Source: Chromatiales bacterium
GTDB lineage: Bacteria > Pseudomonadota > Gammaproteobacteria > SZUA-152
NCBI GenBank assembly: GCA_026982555.1
Contig: JALSGT010000154.1
Coordinates: 1 to 40,157 of the forward strand
Length of the DNA stretch: 40,157 bases
Direction of reading: 5' to 3'
Part shown: one piece after another, positions 8,694-19,693 of the stretch
Layout: the number at the start of each line of letters is the position of its first letter
Numbering within the stretch: position 1 is the stretch's first letter
Translations under genes and position numbers: made by a program
The notes under the pieces: model-generated
The model's database searches: none
Told to the model about the DNA's origin: nothing
Seen by the model: the letters and a program-made list of their open reading frames with translations, nothing else

Positions 8694-10667
8694 ATGGCAA
8701 CACCGGCAGATAAAGTAAAAACACACACATTTCGTAAATACAAAGATGGCGACCACGAAGTCACGCGTTGGAGCGAGCAGATTTTCGATGGTGACCGCAC
8801 CCACAAATGTCCTACTTATGTGCATCAAACACCACCATGCCAGGGCAGCTGCCCTTCCGGGGAAGACATTCGCGGCTGGCTGAACATCGTGCGCGGTATC
8901 GAAAAACCTGCCGACGGTATGGACTGGCAGGAATATGCTTTTCGGCGTTCCACCCAGGCCAATCCTTTTCCTTCGGTCATGGGCCGCGTCTGTCCTGCAC
9001 CTTGTCAGGATGGTTGCAACCGCAATCAAGTGGAAGACTTTGTGGGCATTAATGCCGTCGAACAATTCATCGGCGACAGCGCACTGGATGCCGGTCTTGA
9101 ATTTACCCCCGGCGCCGACACCGGAAAAAAAGTCGCCATCATCGGCGGTGGTCCTTGCGGATTATCCGCCGCGTATCAATTACGCCTGAAAGGCCATGCC
9201 TGCACGATTTTTGACGATCACGAAGACCTGGGCGGCATGATGATGTACGGCATTCCCGGCTATCGCACCCCGCGTGATGTGCTGCACGGCGAAATGAACC
9301 GCATCATCAATATGGGTGTGGAAACAAAATTAAAAACCCGCGTGGGTAAAGACATTACCCTGAAACAACTGGAAAAAGATTTTGACGCTGTACTGTTTGC
9401 CATCGGCGCACAATCCGGTCGGGATCTGCCAGTGGATAATTTCAGTGAAGCCAGCAATTGCCTCTCCGGCGTTGCCTTCCTTGCCGCATTTAACGAAGGC
9501 CGCCTGAAAGGTGTCACCGGCAAGGTGGTGGTGATTGGCGGTGGCGATACCTCTATCGACGTGGCCTCCGTGGCCCGCCGCATCGGCAAGATCACCGATG
9601 TTCACGAAAATGACAGACCGGAGCATATCATCCTCGGGCAGACGGCTCACGATGTGGCGGGAGTGGCCAACCGCGAAGGTGCAGACGTCACCCTGCTGTC
9701 GCGCCATCCCGTCTCCAACATGACAGCAGCCCAACATGAAATAGATGATGCCACCCGCGAAGGCGTGGAAATTATCGATTCCATCGACCCGGTTGCCGTG
9801 ATCATGGGTGATAATGGTCGCGCCAAAGCCCTGCGCGTACGCAAGCTAAAATGGGAAGGCAAGAATATGATGCCCATCGAGGATTCTGAATACGACATCG
9901 ATGCTGATCTCATCGTCTCCGCTATCGGTCAAACCGGCAACCTGAAAGGCATGGAAGAATTTGGTAATGACCGCGGCCTGATCGATGCAGACAAAAACTT
10001 TCAAGTCCCCAATAAACCCGGCTTCTTTGTTGCAGGCGACATCGTGCAACCCCATCTGTTAACCACGGTGATCGGTCAGGCATCGGTGGCAGCCGAAAGC
10101 ATCGACCACTACCTGAAAAATGAAGAAGCCGGTAAACGTCCAAAAGTGGACGTGCATCATTTCAACCTGCTGAACAAACTGCGTGAAACCCATCATGAGC
10201 CTGCACACTTTACCCCTGAAGGTGACGCAAAAGTGCGTGGCATTGACCGAGGCCTGCATGGCACCGCAGATGCTGACTTTGCAATTCATAACTACGAAGA
10301 TCGCTCCGCACAGCAGATAATTTCTGCGGACAAACTGTTCCTCGGGCACTTCGCCCACGAAGCACGCCATGTGCGCACGGAAGACGTACCCGGCTCTGAC
10401 GAAGTATTGGGTCACTTTGAAGAACGCATTCATGCATTATCCGAAGAGGATACCGTTGCCGAAGCCAAACGCTGCATGAGTTGCGGCATGTGCTTTGAAT
10501 GTGACAACTGCATTATTTACTGTCCGCAGGATGCCGTGTTCAAAGTGAAAAAAGAGGAATCGACAATGGGACGCTACGTCGCTACCGATTATTCCAAATG
10601 CATCGGCTGTCACATCTGCGCGGATGTCTGCCCCACCGGTTACATCCAGATGGGTCTGGGCGAATAA
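8694..10667 (+). CDS. dsrL: DsrL, NAD(P)H-dependent flavin/Fe-S oxidoreductase
   Basis: ATG 8694 preceded by AGGAG (the ORF track extends to 8580, overlapping dsrK). GltD-like FAD motif IIGGGPCGLSAAYQLRLKG, second GGGDTSIDVA, C-terminal ferredoxin domain CMSCGMCFECDNC...CIGCHICADVCP. Confidence 0.94.
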   Translation: MATPADKVKTHTFRKYKDGDHEVTRWSEQIFDGDRTHKCPTYVHQTPPCQGSCPSGEDIRGWLNIVRGIEKPADGMDWQEYAFRRSTQANPFPSVMGRVCPAPCQDGCNRNQVEDFVGINAVEQFIGDSALDAGLEFTPGADTGKKVAIIGGGPCGLSAAYQLRLKGHACTIFDDHEDLGGMMMYGIPGYRTPRDVLHGEMNRIINMGVETKLKTRVGKDITLKQLEKDFDAVLFAIGAQSGRDLPVDNFSEASNCLSGVAFLAAFNEGRLKGVTGKVVVIGGGDTSIDVASVARRIGKITDVHENDRPEHIILGQTAHDVAGVANREGADVTLLSRHPVSNMTAAQHEIDDATREGVEIIDSIDPVAVIMGDNGRAKALRVRKLKWEGKNMMPIEDSEYDIDADLIVSAIGQTGNLKGMEEFGNDRGLIDADKNFQVPNKPGFFVAGDIVQPHLLTTVIGQASVAAESIDHYLKNEEAGKRPKVDVHHFNLLNKLRETHHEPAHFTPEGDAKVRGIDRGLHGTADADFAIHNYEDRSAQQIISADKLFLGHFAHEARHVRTEDVPGSDEVLGHFEERIHALSEEDTVAEAKRCMSCGMCFECDNCIIYCPQDAVFKVKKEESTMGRYVATDYSKCIGCHICADVCPTGYIQMGLGE

Positions 10668-10687
10668 GAGCAGGAGCAAAGGAAAAA

Positions 10688-11089
10688 ATGAAAGCGAAAA
10701 GAAATACACAAAGGTTCTGGCTTGCCGCCTTTATCTTTGTGCTTTTCTCCTTTGGAGTGATGGCTGATGTGCCCGTACCCGATATACCCGAAGCTGTAAA
10801 AGGTGAGCAATGTGTGGAAGAAACCGGCTTCATGCGCAGAAATCATATGGAACTGCTGTTGCACCAGCGTGATGACACCCTGCGCAAAGGCATTCGCACC
10901 CAAAAACACAGCCTGAAAAACTGTTTTACCTGTCATGTGGTCAAGGGTGCGGACAATCAGCCGGTCACCGTAAAAGACTCTCGCCATTTTTGTCGCGAAT
11001 GCCATGACTACGCGGCCGTGCAGGTTGATTGTTTTCAATGCCATACATCCGTACCCGGCGGCGCCAAAACAACGGGGACAAGACCATGA
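10688..11089 (+). CDS. dsrJ: DsrJ, periplasmic triheme cytochrome c
   Basis: N-terminal signal sequence and three CxxCH motifs (CFTCH, CRECH, CFQCH). Confidence 0.94.
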   Translation: MKAKRNTQRFWLAAFIFVLFSFGVMADVPVPDIPEAVKGEQCVEETGFMRRNHMELLLHQRDDTLRKGIRTQKHSLKNCFTCHVVKGADNQPVTVKDSRHFCRECHDYAAVQVDCFQCHTSVPGGAKTTGTRP

Positions 11090-11844
11090 GCAATACACAG
11101 GATCATATTCAAGACGATAATCAAATCGACAGTTACCGCCGCAAGCTGTTAGGAGGCGGTGCCGCACTTGCCGGTGCAGCGGCCCTTGGCTCCGGCGTAT
11201 TTTTTACCAGCATCGCCCGTGCCAAGCCGGATGCCGAACCCGCCAGCAGTGAAATACGCTGGGGGTTTCTTATCGACACCAACAAATGCGCGGACAACTG
11301 CGACAAGTGTGTAACGGCTTGTAATGACGAATTTAATCTTACCGGTTTTGGTCGCCCCGAAACCGATGCGCAATGGATTCGCACCGTTACCCTGCGCGAT
11401 AAAAAAACCGGGCACACCACCAAACTGCCGTTGATGTGCCAGCACTGCGCACATCCGCCCTGTGTAGACGTGTGCCCCACCGGTGCCTCTTTTAAACGCC
11501 CTGACGGCATTGTACTGGTGGACAAACACACCTGCATCGGCTGTCGTTATTGCATGATTGCCTGCCCTTACAAGGCCCGTTCTTTTGTGCATGAGACTAT
11601 TGAAAACCAGAAGGAGTACGGACCACGCGGCAAAGGCACAGTGGAAAGCTGCACCCTGTGTGTGCATCGTGTGGACAAGGGGGAAATTCCTGCCTGTGCC
11701 GAAGCCTGTCCGGAAAAAGCGATTTTGTTTGGCAACATGAATGATGCCAACAGCGACATTGCCCGACGCATGGCCAGCACGGTCTCCACCGAAATCCGGG
11801 GTGACCTGCGCCTGGACCTGGGGGTGCGTTACCAGGGTATTTAA
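11086..11844 (+). CDS. dsrO: DsrO, periplasmic iron-sulfur protein (Tat substrate)
   Basis: ATG 11086 overlaps the dsrJ stop; twin-arginine leader SYRRKLLGGGAALAGAAALG; multiple 4Fe-4S motifs. Confidence 0.95.
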   Translation: MSNTQDHIQDDNQIDSYRRKLLGGGAALAGAAALGSGVFFTSIARAKPDAEPASSEIRWGFLIDTNKCADNCDKCVTACNDEFNLTGFGRPETDAQWIRTVTLRDKKTGHTTKLPLMCQHCAHPPCVDVCPTGASFKRPDGIVLVDKHTCIGCRYCMIACPYKARSFVHETIENQKEYGPRGKGTVESCTLCVHRVDKGEIPACAEACPEKAILFGNMNDANSDIARRMASTVSTEIRGDLRLDLGVRYQGI

Positions 11845-11847
11845 CCG

Positions 11848-11880
11848 GTAGGTTGGGGTTCATGCCTCACCCCAGCCTAC
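11848..11880. repeat. Small palindromic REP-like element between dsrO and dsrP
   Basis: GTAGGTTGGGGT-TCATGCCTC-ACCCCAGCCTAC: 12-bp arms with one G-T type mismatch. Confidence 0.65.
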
Positions 11881-11904
11881 GAAATGATGAATGAGCGATA
11901 AACA

Positions 11905-13119
11905 ATGAAACCAACGACTTTCCGTGAAATCACCGGCAACAGCAAGGGTTACTATATGCTGTTAGCCTTGCTGGGCCTGACGGTTGCCGCTGGACTGGGT
12001 TCGGCCTGGTACATGGAACACAATGGCCACTGGGTCACCGGCATGAACAACCAGATTGTCTGGGGCATGCCCCATGTGTTTGCGGTATTTCTGATTGTCG
12101 CCGCTTCCGGCGCACTCAACGTGGCCTCCATGTCATCGGTATTCGGCAAAACCTCATACAAACCACTGGCCCCGCTCTCGGGCCTCATGGCCATCACCCT
12201 GCTGACAGGAGGACTCATGGTACTGGTACTGGATCTGGGCCGGCCGGACCGCCTCATCGTGGCCATGACCACTTACAACTTCAAATCTATCTTTGCCTGG
12301 AACATGATTTTGTATAACGGCTTTTTCCTTATCGTCGGCATCTACCTGTGGACCATGATGCAACGCAACCTGAACCAATATTCAAAAACCGCAGGCTTCT
12401 TCGCCTTTTTATGGCGACTGGCACTGACCACCGGTACCGGTTCCATTTTTGGTTTCATTGTCGCCCGTCAGTTTTACGATGCCGCTATCATGGCACCCAT
12501 GTTTATCGTCATGTCCTTCGCCTTCGGCCTGGCCTTTTTCCTGATCTTCCTGCTAGCGGCCTACAAATGGACTGGCCGCGAAATCGGCAGCTACCTGATC
12601 AACCGCCTGCAAAAACTGCTGGGGCTGTTTATCGCCGCCGTATTACTCTTCGTAGTGATTTTCCATCTCACCAACCTTTACGTCACCCAGCATCATGGCG
12701 TAGAAGACTTCATTCTCGCAGGCGATAACATTTACAGCGGTCTGTTCTGGGTGGGCTACCTACTGCTGGGCACTATTTTTCCGCTGATCATCTGCTACAC
12801 CTCTGCCTTCCGCGCCTCCATCGGCTGGACAACTGCTGCCGCCATTCTGGTCATTGCAGGCGGACTGTCGCAGATGTACATCATTATCATCGGGGGTCAG
12901 GCTTTTCCTCTGGACATGTTCCCCGGCAAGGAAGTCAGCAGCAGTTTCTATGACGGTGTGATCGTAACCTATTCACCCACCGCGCCAGAAGTCATGCTCG
13001 GTTTGGGTGGTGTTGCACTCGCATTTGCAGCCACCCTGTTTGCGGTCAAAATCCTGCGTTTTCTGCCCTTGAGTCTGGCCAATGCCAAAATTGACCCACA
13101 TCATTCTGCGCAGGGCTAA
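11905..13119 (+). CDS. dsrP: DsrP, NrfD-family integral membrane protein
   Basis: 404 aa polytopic NrfD/PsrC-like protein directly downstream of dsrO. Confidence 0.95.
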   Translation: MKPTTFREITGNSKGYYMLLALLGLTVAAGLGSAWYMEHNGHWVTGMNNQIVWGMPHVFAVFLIVAASGALNVASMSSVFGKTSYKPLAPLSGLMAITLLTGGLMVLVLDLGRPDRLIVAMTTYNFKSIFAWNMILYNGFFLIVGIYLWTMMQRNLNQYSKTAGFFAFLWRLALTTGTGSIFGFIVARQFYDAAIMAPMFIVMSFAFGLAFFLIFLLAAYKWTGREIGSYLINRLQKLLGLFIAAVLLFVVIFHLTNLYVTQHHGVEDFILAGDNIYSGLFWVGYLLLGTIFPLIICYTSAFRASIGWTTAAAILVIAGGLSQMYIIIIGGQAFPLDMFPGKEVSSSFYDGVIVTYSPTAPEVMLGLGGVALAFAATLFAVKILRFLPLSLANAKIDPHHSAQG

Positions 13120-13178
13120 CCGGAGTATATCCAGCACACTTCAGGCAGGGGTCAGACGTCAGAACCCTTTAAACCCTG

Positions 13179-14162
13179 CTAAACATCCCACAACGCCCGG
13201 ATCGCTGCCACTCCCTGCGCTCCATGGACAAACGCCTGTTGTAAATCAGCGGGTGTCATTCCGCCCAGCGCATAAACGGGACAATGCGCCAACTCTGCCA
13301 GCACCTGAAACTGTTCCCAGCCCAGCGGTACAGTATCGGGATGACTCGCCGTCGCTGCCACCGGGGACAACATCATAAAGTCCGCTCCCAGCTTTTCCGC
13401 CTGACGCAATTGCGCTGGCGAATGACAGGATGCTGATACCCATTTAACGTCAGGCCGCTCAGACAGAGACTCAAGCCGCCCACTATCGAGATGCGCGCCC
13501 GCCGCACCCACTTCGGCCACTAATTCCGGGTCAGCATTCAACATCAGAGCAGCATCATGTCGCTCACATAATCCCTGACATTGTTTGGCCAGGATCAAAT
13601 AATCAGTGTCAGAAAGTGTTTTGGCGCGTAACTGCACCAGCCGAATCCCCCCGCGCAGGCAGGTGTCCAGCTGTGCAAGGAAAGCGGAAAAATCATCGTC
13701 AGGATTCGGGGTAACAAGATAATAATCCGGCAACTGTACTGCCGTGACGATGGGAATATTGGCCGCAGGAAAATCGTACCCCGACAACTCATGCGGCTGC
13801 ACCCAAACCAGAGACTGACCTTCGCGTCCCTTCCCGGCAACAGAAGGCGCTTCGCTGCCAAAACCATCCACGCGCCACACATCCAGTAATACTGATTTAT
13901 CGGGATAATCGTGACGTACGCGAATTAATGGCCGCGCCCGTTGCACGTCGATCCCCAATTCCTCGCGTAACTCGCGGGCCAATGCATCACGCACGGTTTC
14001 ACCCCTCTCCACTTTACCGCCGGGAAACTCCCACAGGCCTCCCTGGTGTACATGCACCGGTCGTCGAGCAATTAACACACGACCCTGCTCATCAAATATT
14101 GCAGCAGCAGCAACATGCACCACAGACTCAGGTGGCCGGGAATCAGCTCCGGTATTCAGCAT
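13179..14162 (-). CDS. Nudix (MutT-like) hydrolase fused to a ThiE-like TIM-barrel domain
   Basis: Nudix box [25 protein letters not shown]-terminal TMP-synthase-like LVQLRAK...HLDSGRL...[22 protein letters not shown]. Start taken at internal Met (14162); the ORF track goes to 14222. Confidence 0.88.
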   Translation of the reverse strand: MLNTGADSRPPESVVHVAAAAIFDEQGRVLIARRPVHVHQGGLWEFPGGKVERGETVRDALARELREELGIDVQRARPLIRVRHDYPDKSVLLDVWRVDGFGSEAPSVAGKGREGQSLVWVQPHELSGYDFPAANIPIVTAVQLPDYYLVTPNPDDDFSAFLAQLDTCLRGGIRLVQLRAKTLSDTDYLILAKQCQGLCERHDAALMLNADPELVAEVGAAGAHLDSGRLESLSERPDVKWVSASCHSPAQLRQAEKLGADFMMLSPVAATASHPDTVPLGWEQFQVLAELAHCPVYALGGMTPADLQQAFVHGAQGVAAIRALWDV

Positions 14163-15360
14163 TGATGCGCACATAATCGTAGGACAGGTCACAGGTCCAT
14201 ACCTGTGCCGTGGCATCGCCACGGTTCAACACCACACGCACGGTAATTTCCGTTTTATCCATCACCTGTTGACCCAATTCTTCACGGTAACCGGCAGCAC
14301 GGCCACCATCGCGTGCAAGGCACACATCATCCAGATACAGCTCAATGGCATTGATATCCAGACTCACCAATCCAGCTCGTCCCACTGCTGCAAGAATACG
14401 TCCCCAGTTCGGGTCACTGGCAAAAAAAGCTGTCTTCACCAACGGTGAATGAGCAATGGTATACGCCACTTGCAGACACTCGGCTTCATCACGACCACCT
14501 TCCACCAGCACGGTAATGAGTTTGGTGGCGCCCTCACCATCGCGCACAACAGCCAGTGCCAGTTGCTCGCACACATCGGTCACTGCTGCACACAGCGCAT
14601 CAAAAGTATCGCCTTCAGCTTGATCAATCGTTGCCGCCGACTGCCCGGTCGCCATCAGCAGACAGGCATCATTGGTGGACGTATCGCCATCCACCGTAAT
14701 GCGATTAAAGGATTTATTCACCGCACGGGCCAGACACGTCTGCAATACATTTTGCGGCACGCTGGCATCTGTGGCGATATAGGCAAGCATCGTCGCCATG
14801 TCAGGCCGGATCATGCCTGAGCCTTTGGCAATACCGGTAATGGTGACCATGTGGCCGTCTATTTTCAGCTGCCGGGAAACGCCCTTGGGCACGGTGTCCG
14901 TCGTAAGAATACCGTGAGCAGCATCGACCCAGCCATTTTCATCCAGTGCGGCCAGCGCTTTGGGCACCGCATTACAAATGGCCGTGACTTGCAGGGGCTC
15001 GCTGATCACCCCCGTAGAAAAGGGCAACACCGCTTCACGAATACAGTTTGCTGTTTGCGCCACAGCATCACAACAAGCCAGAGCATCTGTCATGCCCTGC
15101 TCGCCCGTGCCTGCGTTGGCATTACCTGTATTGATCAACAAATACCGGGGAGACGTTTGTGCCCGGTGCTCACGGGCCACAATCACTGGCGCGGCACAAA
15201 AAGCATTACGGGTAAAAACCGCAGCCACCTGACTGCCCTCGCACAATTCCATTACCACCAGATCACGGCGATCCGGTTGTTGGATACCGGCACAGGTCGT
15301 GCCCAGGCGCAGGCCTGCGACAGGATGTAAAACAGGAAGCGTATGAATGTTTGAAGTCAT
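14143..15360 (-). CDS. argJ: Glutamate N-acetyltransferase / amino-acid N-acetyltransferase
   Basis: 405 aa; autoprocessing-site region [20 protein letters not shown] and [17 protein letters not shown] are characteristic of ArgJ. Confidence 0.95.
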   Translation of the reverse strand: MTSNIHTLPVLHPVAGLRLGTTCAGIQQPDRRDLVVMELCEGSQVAAVFTRNAFCAAPVIVAREHRAQTSPRYLLINTGNANAGTGEQGMTDALACCDAVAQTANCIREAVLPFSTGVISEPLQVTAICNAVPKALAALDENGWVDAAHGILTTDTVPKGVSRQLKIDGHMVTITGIAKGSGMIRPDMATMLAYIATDASVPQNVLQTCLARAVNKSFNRITVDGDTSTNDACLLMATGQSAATIDQAEGDTFDALCAAVTDVCEQLALAVVRDGEGATKLITVLVEGGRDEAECLQVAYTIAHSPLVKTAFFASDPNWGRILAAVGRAGLVSLDINAIELYLDDVCLARDGGRAAGYREELGQQVMDKTEITVRVVLNRGDATAQVWTCDLSYDYVRINAEYRS

Positions 15361-15679
15361 AGCGCGAAAGATACAAGAGAGAACGAGCAGAAGAAAGATA
15401 AAAAGCTGACAATCACTGACGGGAGACCTTCGTTATAACCCCGTTTTAATGTGAAATAAGCGCCAAAAACACCTGTTTTTAAAGAATCACCGGGTATTTT
15501 TTACACAAAGATTACAAAAAGGCAGCGCGCTATACAGGTCGTAGCGACTCACTCAACCAGTAAATGCGCCAAAACCACCCAACAGGCTATTTATCAACAA
15601 TGTTAATACATCCTCGAAGCGGTCAACTGCGGAATTTAGGTTTATAACTTACCGTCTGTCAGCGCCGCTACAACTGTCT

Positions 15680-18406
15680 TTACGCCAACCGGCCATGGCA
15701 TTGTTTGTATTTTTTACCGGAACCACAAGGACAAGGCTCATTGCGTCCCACTTTGCGGCCTTCGCGCACAAAGGGTTTCTCGGATTCTGCGGCCGCTTTC
15801 GCCTCATCTGGTACTTCACCTGCCGTTGGTGCCGCTATTTCGTCATGACGATAAGAAACCGGTGCCGTACTGCGACGCTGTTCATCAATAGCCGCCACAT
15901 CCTCTTCGGCCTGAATCTGTATTTTGGACAGCAGCTCTACCACTTCCCGTTTGACCCGCTCCAGCATCTGCGAAAATAATTCAAACGCTTCACGCTTGTA
16001 CTCCTGCTTGGGGTTTTTCTGCGCATAACCACGCAGGTGAATACCCTGACGCAAGTGATCCATCATGCCCAGATGGTCTTTCCACTGCTCATCCAGCACC
16101 TTGAGCATCACCGCCTTTTCAAAATGACGCAGCACGCTCCTGCCAACCATGGCTTCTTTTTCAAAATAGCTTTGTTCCATCGCCTCCAGAATACGTTTGC
16201 GCAGTGTCTCTTCATGCAGGTCATCATCGTCATCCAGCCACTGCTGAATAGGGATGGAAAGCATAAACTCACCGGCCATTGCCTTTTCCAAACCAGCGAC
16301 ATCCCACATTTCCTCCAGACTTTCCGGCGGAATATAAGCGCTGATGACTTCATTAACAACAGCCTCACGCATCGCGGCAATGGATTCGGACACATCATCT
16401 GTTTCCATTAATTCTGCACGTTGCCCGTAAATCACCTTACGCTGATCATTGGCAACATCATCGTATTCCAGCAGGTTTTTGCGGATATCGAAGTTGTGGC
16501 CCTCTACTTTACGCTGGGCATTTTCGATAGCCTTGTTAACCCACGGATGTTCAATGGCTTCACCTTTTTCCATACCCAGCTTTTGCATCAACCCGGCGAC
16601 ACGATCCGAGGCAAAAATGCGCATCAGATTATCTTGCAGGGACAGATAAAAACGACTGGAACCGGGGTCTCCCTGGCGACCGGAGCGGCCACGCAACTGG
16701 TTATCCACGCGCCGTGACTCGTGGCGTTCGGTACCCACCACATGCAAACCACCCGCCGCCAGCACCGTATCGTGATGTTTCTGCCAGTCAGCCACTATCT
16801 GTTGACGTTTGTCCTCGCTGATATCCCCCGCCTCAGCCAATTCAGCTTCAAGGTTGCCGCCCAATACAATGTCAGTACCACGGCCCGCCATGTTAGTGGC
16901 AATGGTAATCGCACCTGGCGCACCGGCCTGGGCAATAATCTGCGCTTCTTTCTGGTGAAACTTGGCATTCAGTACATTGTGTTTGATGTTTTGCTTGTCC
17001 AGCAAACCGGAAAGATACTCGGACGTTTCAATGGATGCCGTACCCACCAGCACTGGCTGCTGGCGCTCACGACAGTCTTTAACATCTTCCACAATCGCAG
17101 CAAACTTCTCTTCCGGCGTCAGAAATACCAGATCAGCATGGTCTTTTCGCGCGACCTGCCTGGAGGTAGGAATAACCACCACTTCCAGACTGTAAATCTG
17201 CTGAAACTCAAAGGCTTCGGTATCGGCAGTACCGGTCATGCCAGCCAGCTTGTTGTAGAGACGGAAAAAATTCTGAAAGGTAATTGAAGCCAGGGTTTGA
17301 TTTTCATTTTGTATCTGCACACCTTCTTTGGCTTCTACCGCCTGATGCAAACCATCAGACCAGCGACGCCCCGGCATAGTACGGCCAGTGAATTCATCAA
17401 CGATAATCACCTCGTTGTTTTTAACAATGTAATCCACATTGCGCTGAAACAATGTGTGCGCACGCAAGGCAGCCGTGGCGTGATGCATCAGTTTGATGTT
17501 GGCAGCATCGTAAAGGCTTTCATCTTCGCCCAGCAAACCCACCTCAACCAGAAACTCCTCCACATGCTGATGCCCCAGCTCGGTGAGAAAAACCTGCTTG
17601 CTCTTTTCTTCGAGATAATAATCGCCTTCTTCTTCACCCTCTTCGAGCTTCTCACCCGCCTGCTTCACCAATCTGGAGCCGACAGCATTGATTTTTTCAT
17701 ACAGCTCAGAGCTGTCTTCCGCAGGCCCGGAAATAATCAGCGGGGTACGCGCCTCATCAATGAGAATGGAGTCCACCTCATCAACAATGGCGAAGTGCAA
17801 ATCGCGCTGCACCTTGTCTTCGGCACTGAAAGCCATATTGTCACGCAGATAATCGAAACCAAACTCATTGTTGGTGCCGTAGGTAATATCCGCCGCATAG
17901 GCTTCGCGTTTTTGTTCGGCATCCTGACCGGAAAGAATCACCCCGACGGAAAGTCCAAGGAAGTTGTACAGTTTGCCCATCCACTCGGCATCACGTTTTG
18001 CCAGGTAATCGTTAACGGTCACCAGGTGTACACCTTTGCCGGACAAGGCATTGAGATACACCGCCAGCGTCGCCACCAGGGTTTTACCTTCACCCGTGCG
18101 CATCTCTGCAATTTTGCCGTCATTGAGCACCATGCCGCCGATCAGCTGCACATCAAAGTGACGCATGTTCAATGCGCGCTTACCCGCCTCCCGCACCACG
18201 GCAAAGGCCTCGGGCAGCAAGTCATTGATGCCTGTACCATTGGCGATACGTTCACGAAACTCGTCGGTTTTGGCGCGCAACTCCTCATCCGAAAGCGGCT
18301 CCACCCCTGCTTCCAGTGAAGTGATTTGTGCCGCCACTTTATTCAGGCGTTTAATCAGCCTGGCATTGCGGGAACCGAAAATTTTATTCAGAAAGTTACT
18401 TGCCAT
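15680..18406 (-). CDS. secA: Protein translocase ATPase subunit SecA
   Basis: 908 aa; [37 protein letters not shown]-terminal zinc motif [14 protein letters not shown]. Confidence 0.99.
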   Translation of the reverse strand: MASNFLNKIFGSRNARLIKRLNKVAAQITSLEAGVEPLSDEELRAKTDEFRERIANGTGINDLLPEAFAVVREAGKRALNMRHFDVQLIGGMVLNDGKIAEMRTGEGKTLVATLAVYLNALSGKGVHLVTVNDYLAKRDAEWMGKLYNFLGLSVGVILSGQDAEQKREAYAADITYGTNNEFGFDYLRDNMAFSAEDKVQRDLHFAIVDEVDSILIDEARTPLIISGPAEDSSELYEKINAVGSRLVKQAGEKLEEGEEEGDYYLEEKSKQVFLTELGHQHVEEFLVEVGLLGEDESLYDAANIKLMHHATAALRAHTLFQRNVDYIVKNNEVIIVDEFTGRTMPGRRWSDGLHQAVEAKEGVQIQNENQTLASITFQNFFRLYNKLAGMTGTADTEAFEFQQIYSLEVVVIPTSRQVARKDHADLVFLTPEEKFAAIVEDVKDCRERQQPVLVGTASIETSEYLSGLLDKQNIKHNVLNAKFHQKEAQIIAQAGAPGAITIATNMAGRGTDIVLGGNLEAELAEAGDISEDKRQQIVADWQKHHDTVLAAGGLHVVGTERHESRRVDNQLRGRSGRQGDPGSSRFYLSLQDNLMRIFASDRVAGLMQKLGMEKGEAIEHPWVNKAIENAQRKVEGHNFDIRKNLLEYDDVANDQRKVIYGQRAELMETDDVSESIAAMREAVVNEVISAYIPPESLEEMWDVAGLEKAMAGEFMLSIPIQQWLDDDDDLHEETLRKRILEAMEQSYFEKEAMVGRSVLRHFEKAVMLKVLDEQWKDHLGMMDHLRQGIHLRGYAQKNPKQEYKREAFELFSQMLERVKREVVELLSKIQIQAEEDVAAIDEQRRSTAPVSYRHDEIAAPTAGEVPDEAKAAAESEKPFVREGRKVGRNEPCPCGSGKKYKQCHGRLA

Positions 18407-18630
18407 AGTTTTGGATTATGCGTCTTTTATTGTCAGTTTTTATTGTGTGTTTTGCTGTAATTTCAAGCTAATGCTTTTATGCCTGTCTGGGCAAAATACG
18501 GAAAATATGTCGGCGACGGCAACATCCGTCCCTGTCAAAGCTTGGGGATTATAGCGGGGATCCGGGCTTTAGAGAATGGCCACGCCGGATTCGGCACAAC
18601 CTAAGTGATCAGTTTAACGAAAACAAGCGC

Positions 18631-19557
18631 CTAACGCGCCGCCAAAATATACTTTTTGGGGTCAACTGCCTTGCCTTTGTACAGCACCTCAAAATGCACA
18701 TGAGGGCCAGTAGAGCGGCCTGTAGACCCCATCAATGCTAACACCTGGCCTTTTTTCACAGCATCACCCACCTGCACCAGCACCTCCTTGCTGTGACCAT
18801 AGCGTGTGGCATAACCGTTACCGTGATTCACCTCTACCAGCTTGCCGTAACCATAGCGATCACCTGCCCAGGTCACCACACCGGCACCCACAGCAATCAC
18901 CTCACTGCCCTCTTTACCTGCCAGATCCATCCCTTTATGATGCTCGCGACGCCCTGTAAAAGGATCAGTACGCATACCATAATAGGAAGAAATCCACCCG
19001 CGTTTGATGGGACGCCCTGCAGGACTTACTTCATCTTCGAGATTACGGCTCATCAGCATGCTTTCCAGCAGGCCCAGCTGAGCACTGCGATCATCCACCT
19101 GTTTCGACAACGACTCCAGCGACGCAACAAAGCCCGGTACGCTGATAGAATCCACAGCTGCTGTACTTTCAGGTCCACCCACGGCAGGCAAACTGGAAAA
19201 ATCAAATTCTCCACGGTCCAGTTTGGCAATCTCGGTGAGACGCTCACCCAACGCATCCAGGCGGATCATCCTGGCCTGTAACTCACCCAGACGTAACGCC
19301 AAAGCGTCTATATCTTCATCCACTTTCTGGCGGGCAGTGGCAATTTCTTTGCGCTGCACATCCATTTCGCCTTGCCAGGCGACCAATAATGCCTTTTCCT
19401 GATCCGGTGTGGCCTGCGTAGCCGTAAAATAGCCACCATAAAACATAAGGGAAGGGATAACGGCCAGTGCCAGCATTGCGCCCAAAATAACACCCGGAGA
19501 ACCCAGTTTAAGGGTTTTGGTCTGTCGTCCGCGCCTGCCGATAAAAATAATGTTCAT
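18631..19557 (-). CDS. M23 family (LytM-type) peptidase, membrane-anchored
   Basis: N-terminal TM, coiled-coil, Zn-ligand motifs HHKGMDLA and GPHVHFEV. Confidence 0.92.
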   Translation of the reverse strand: MNIIFIGRRGRQTKTLKLGSPGVILGAMLALAVIPSLMFYGGYFTATQATPDQEKALLVAWQGEMDVQRKEIATARQKVDEDIDALALRLGELQARMIRLDALGERLTEIAKLDRGEFDFSSLPAVGGPESTAAVDSISVPGFVASLESLSKQVDDRSAQLGLLESMLMSRNLEDEVSPAGRPIKRGWISSYYGMRTDPFTGRREHHKGMDLAGKEGSEVIAVGAGVVTWAGDRYGYGKLVEVNHGNGYATRYGHSKEVLVQVGDAVKKGQVLALMGSTGRSTGPHVHFEVLYKGKAVDPKKYILAAR

Positions 19558-19693
19558 CGTTGAAACAACCCTTATACTTCAAGACTTTGAATAATTGCAC
19601 ATTGCCAATGTATATCGGCTTTTTTACTGATAACTACAGCATTTGCCGCTAAAGTCCAGACAATTCAGTGAATTACTGCCACAATATCAAGCT

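Noticed and set aside
17297-18319. 340-aa + strand ORF antisense to secA
   Set aside because: Lies entirely inside unmistakable secA; low-complexity, His/Gln-rich translation typical of antisense frames of a well-coded gene.
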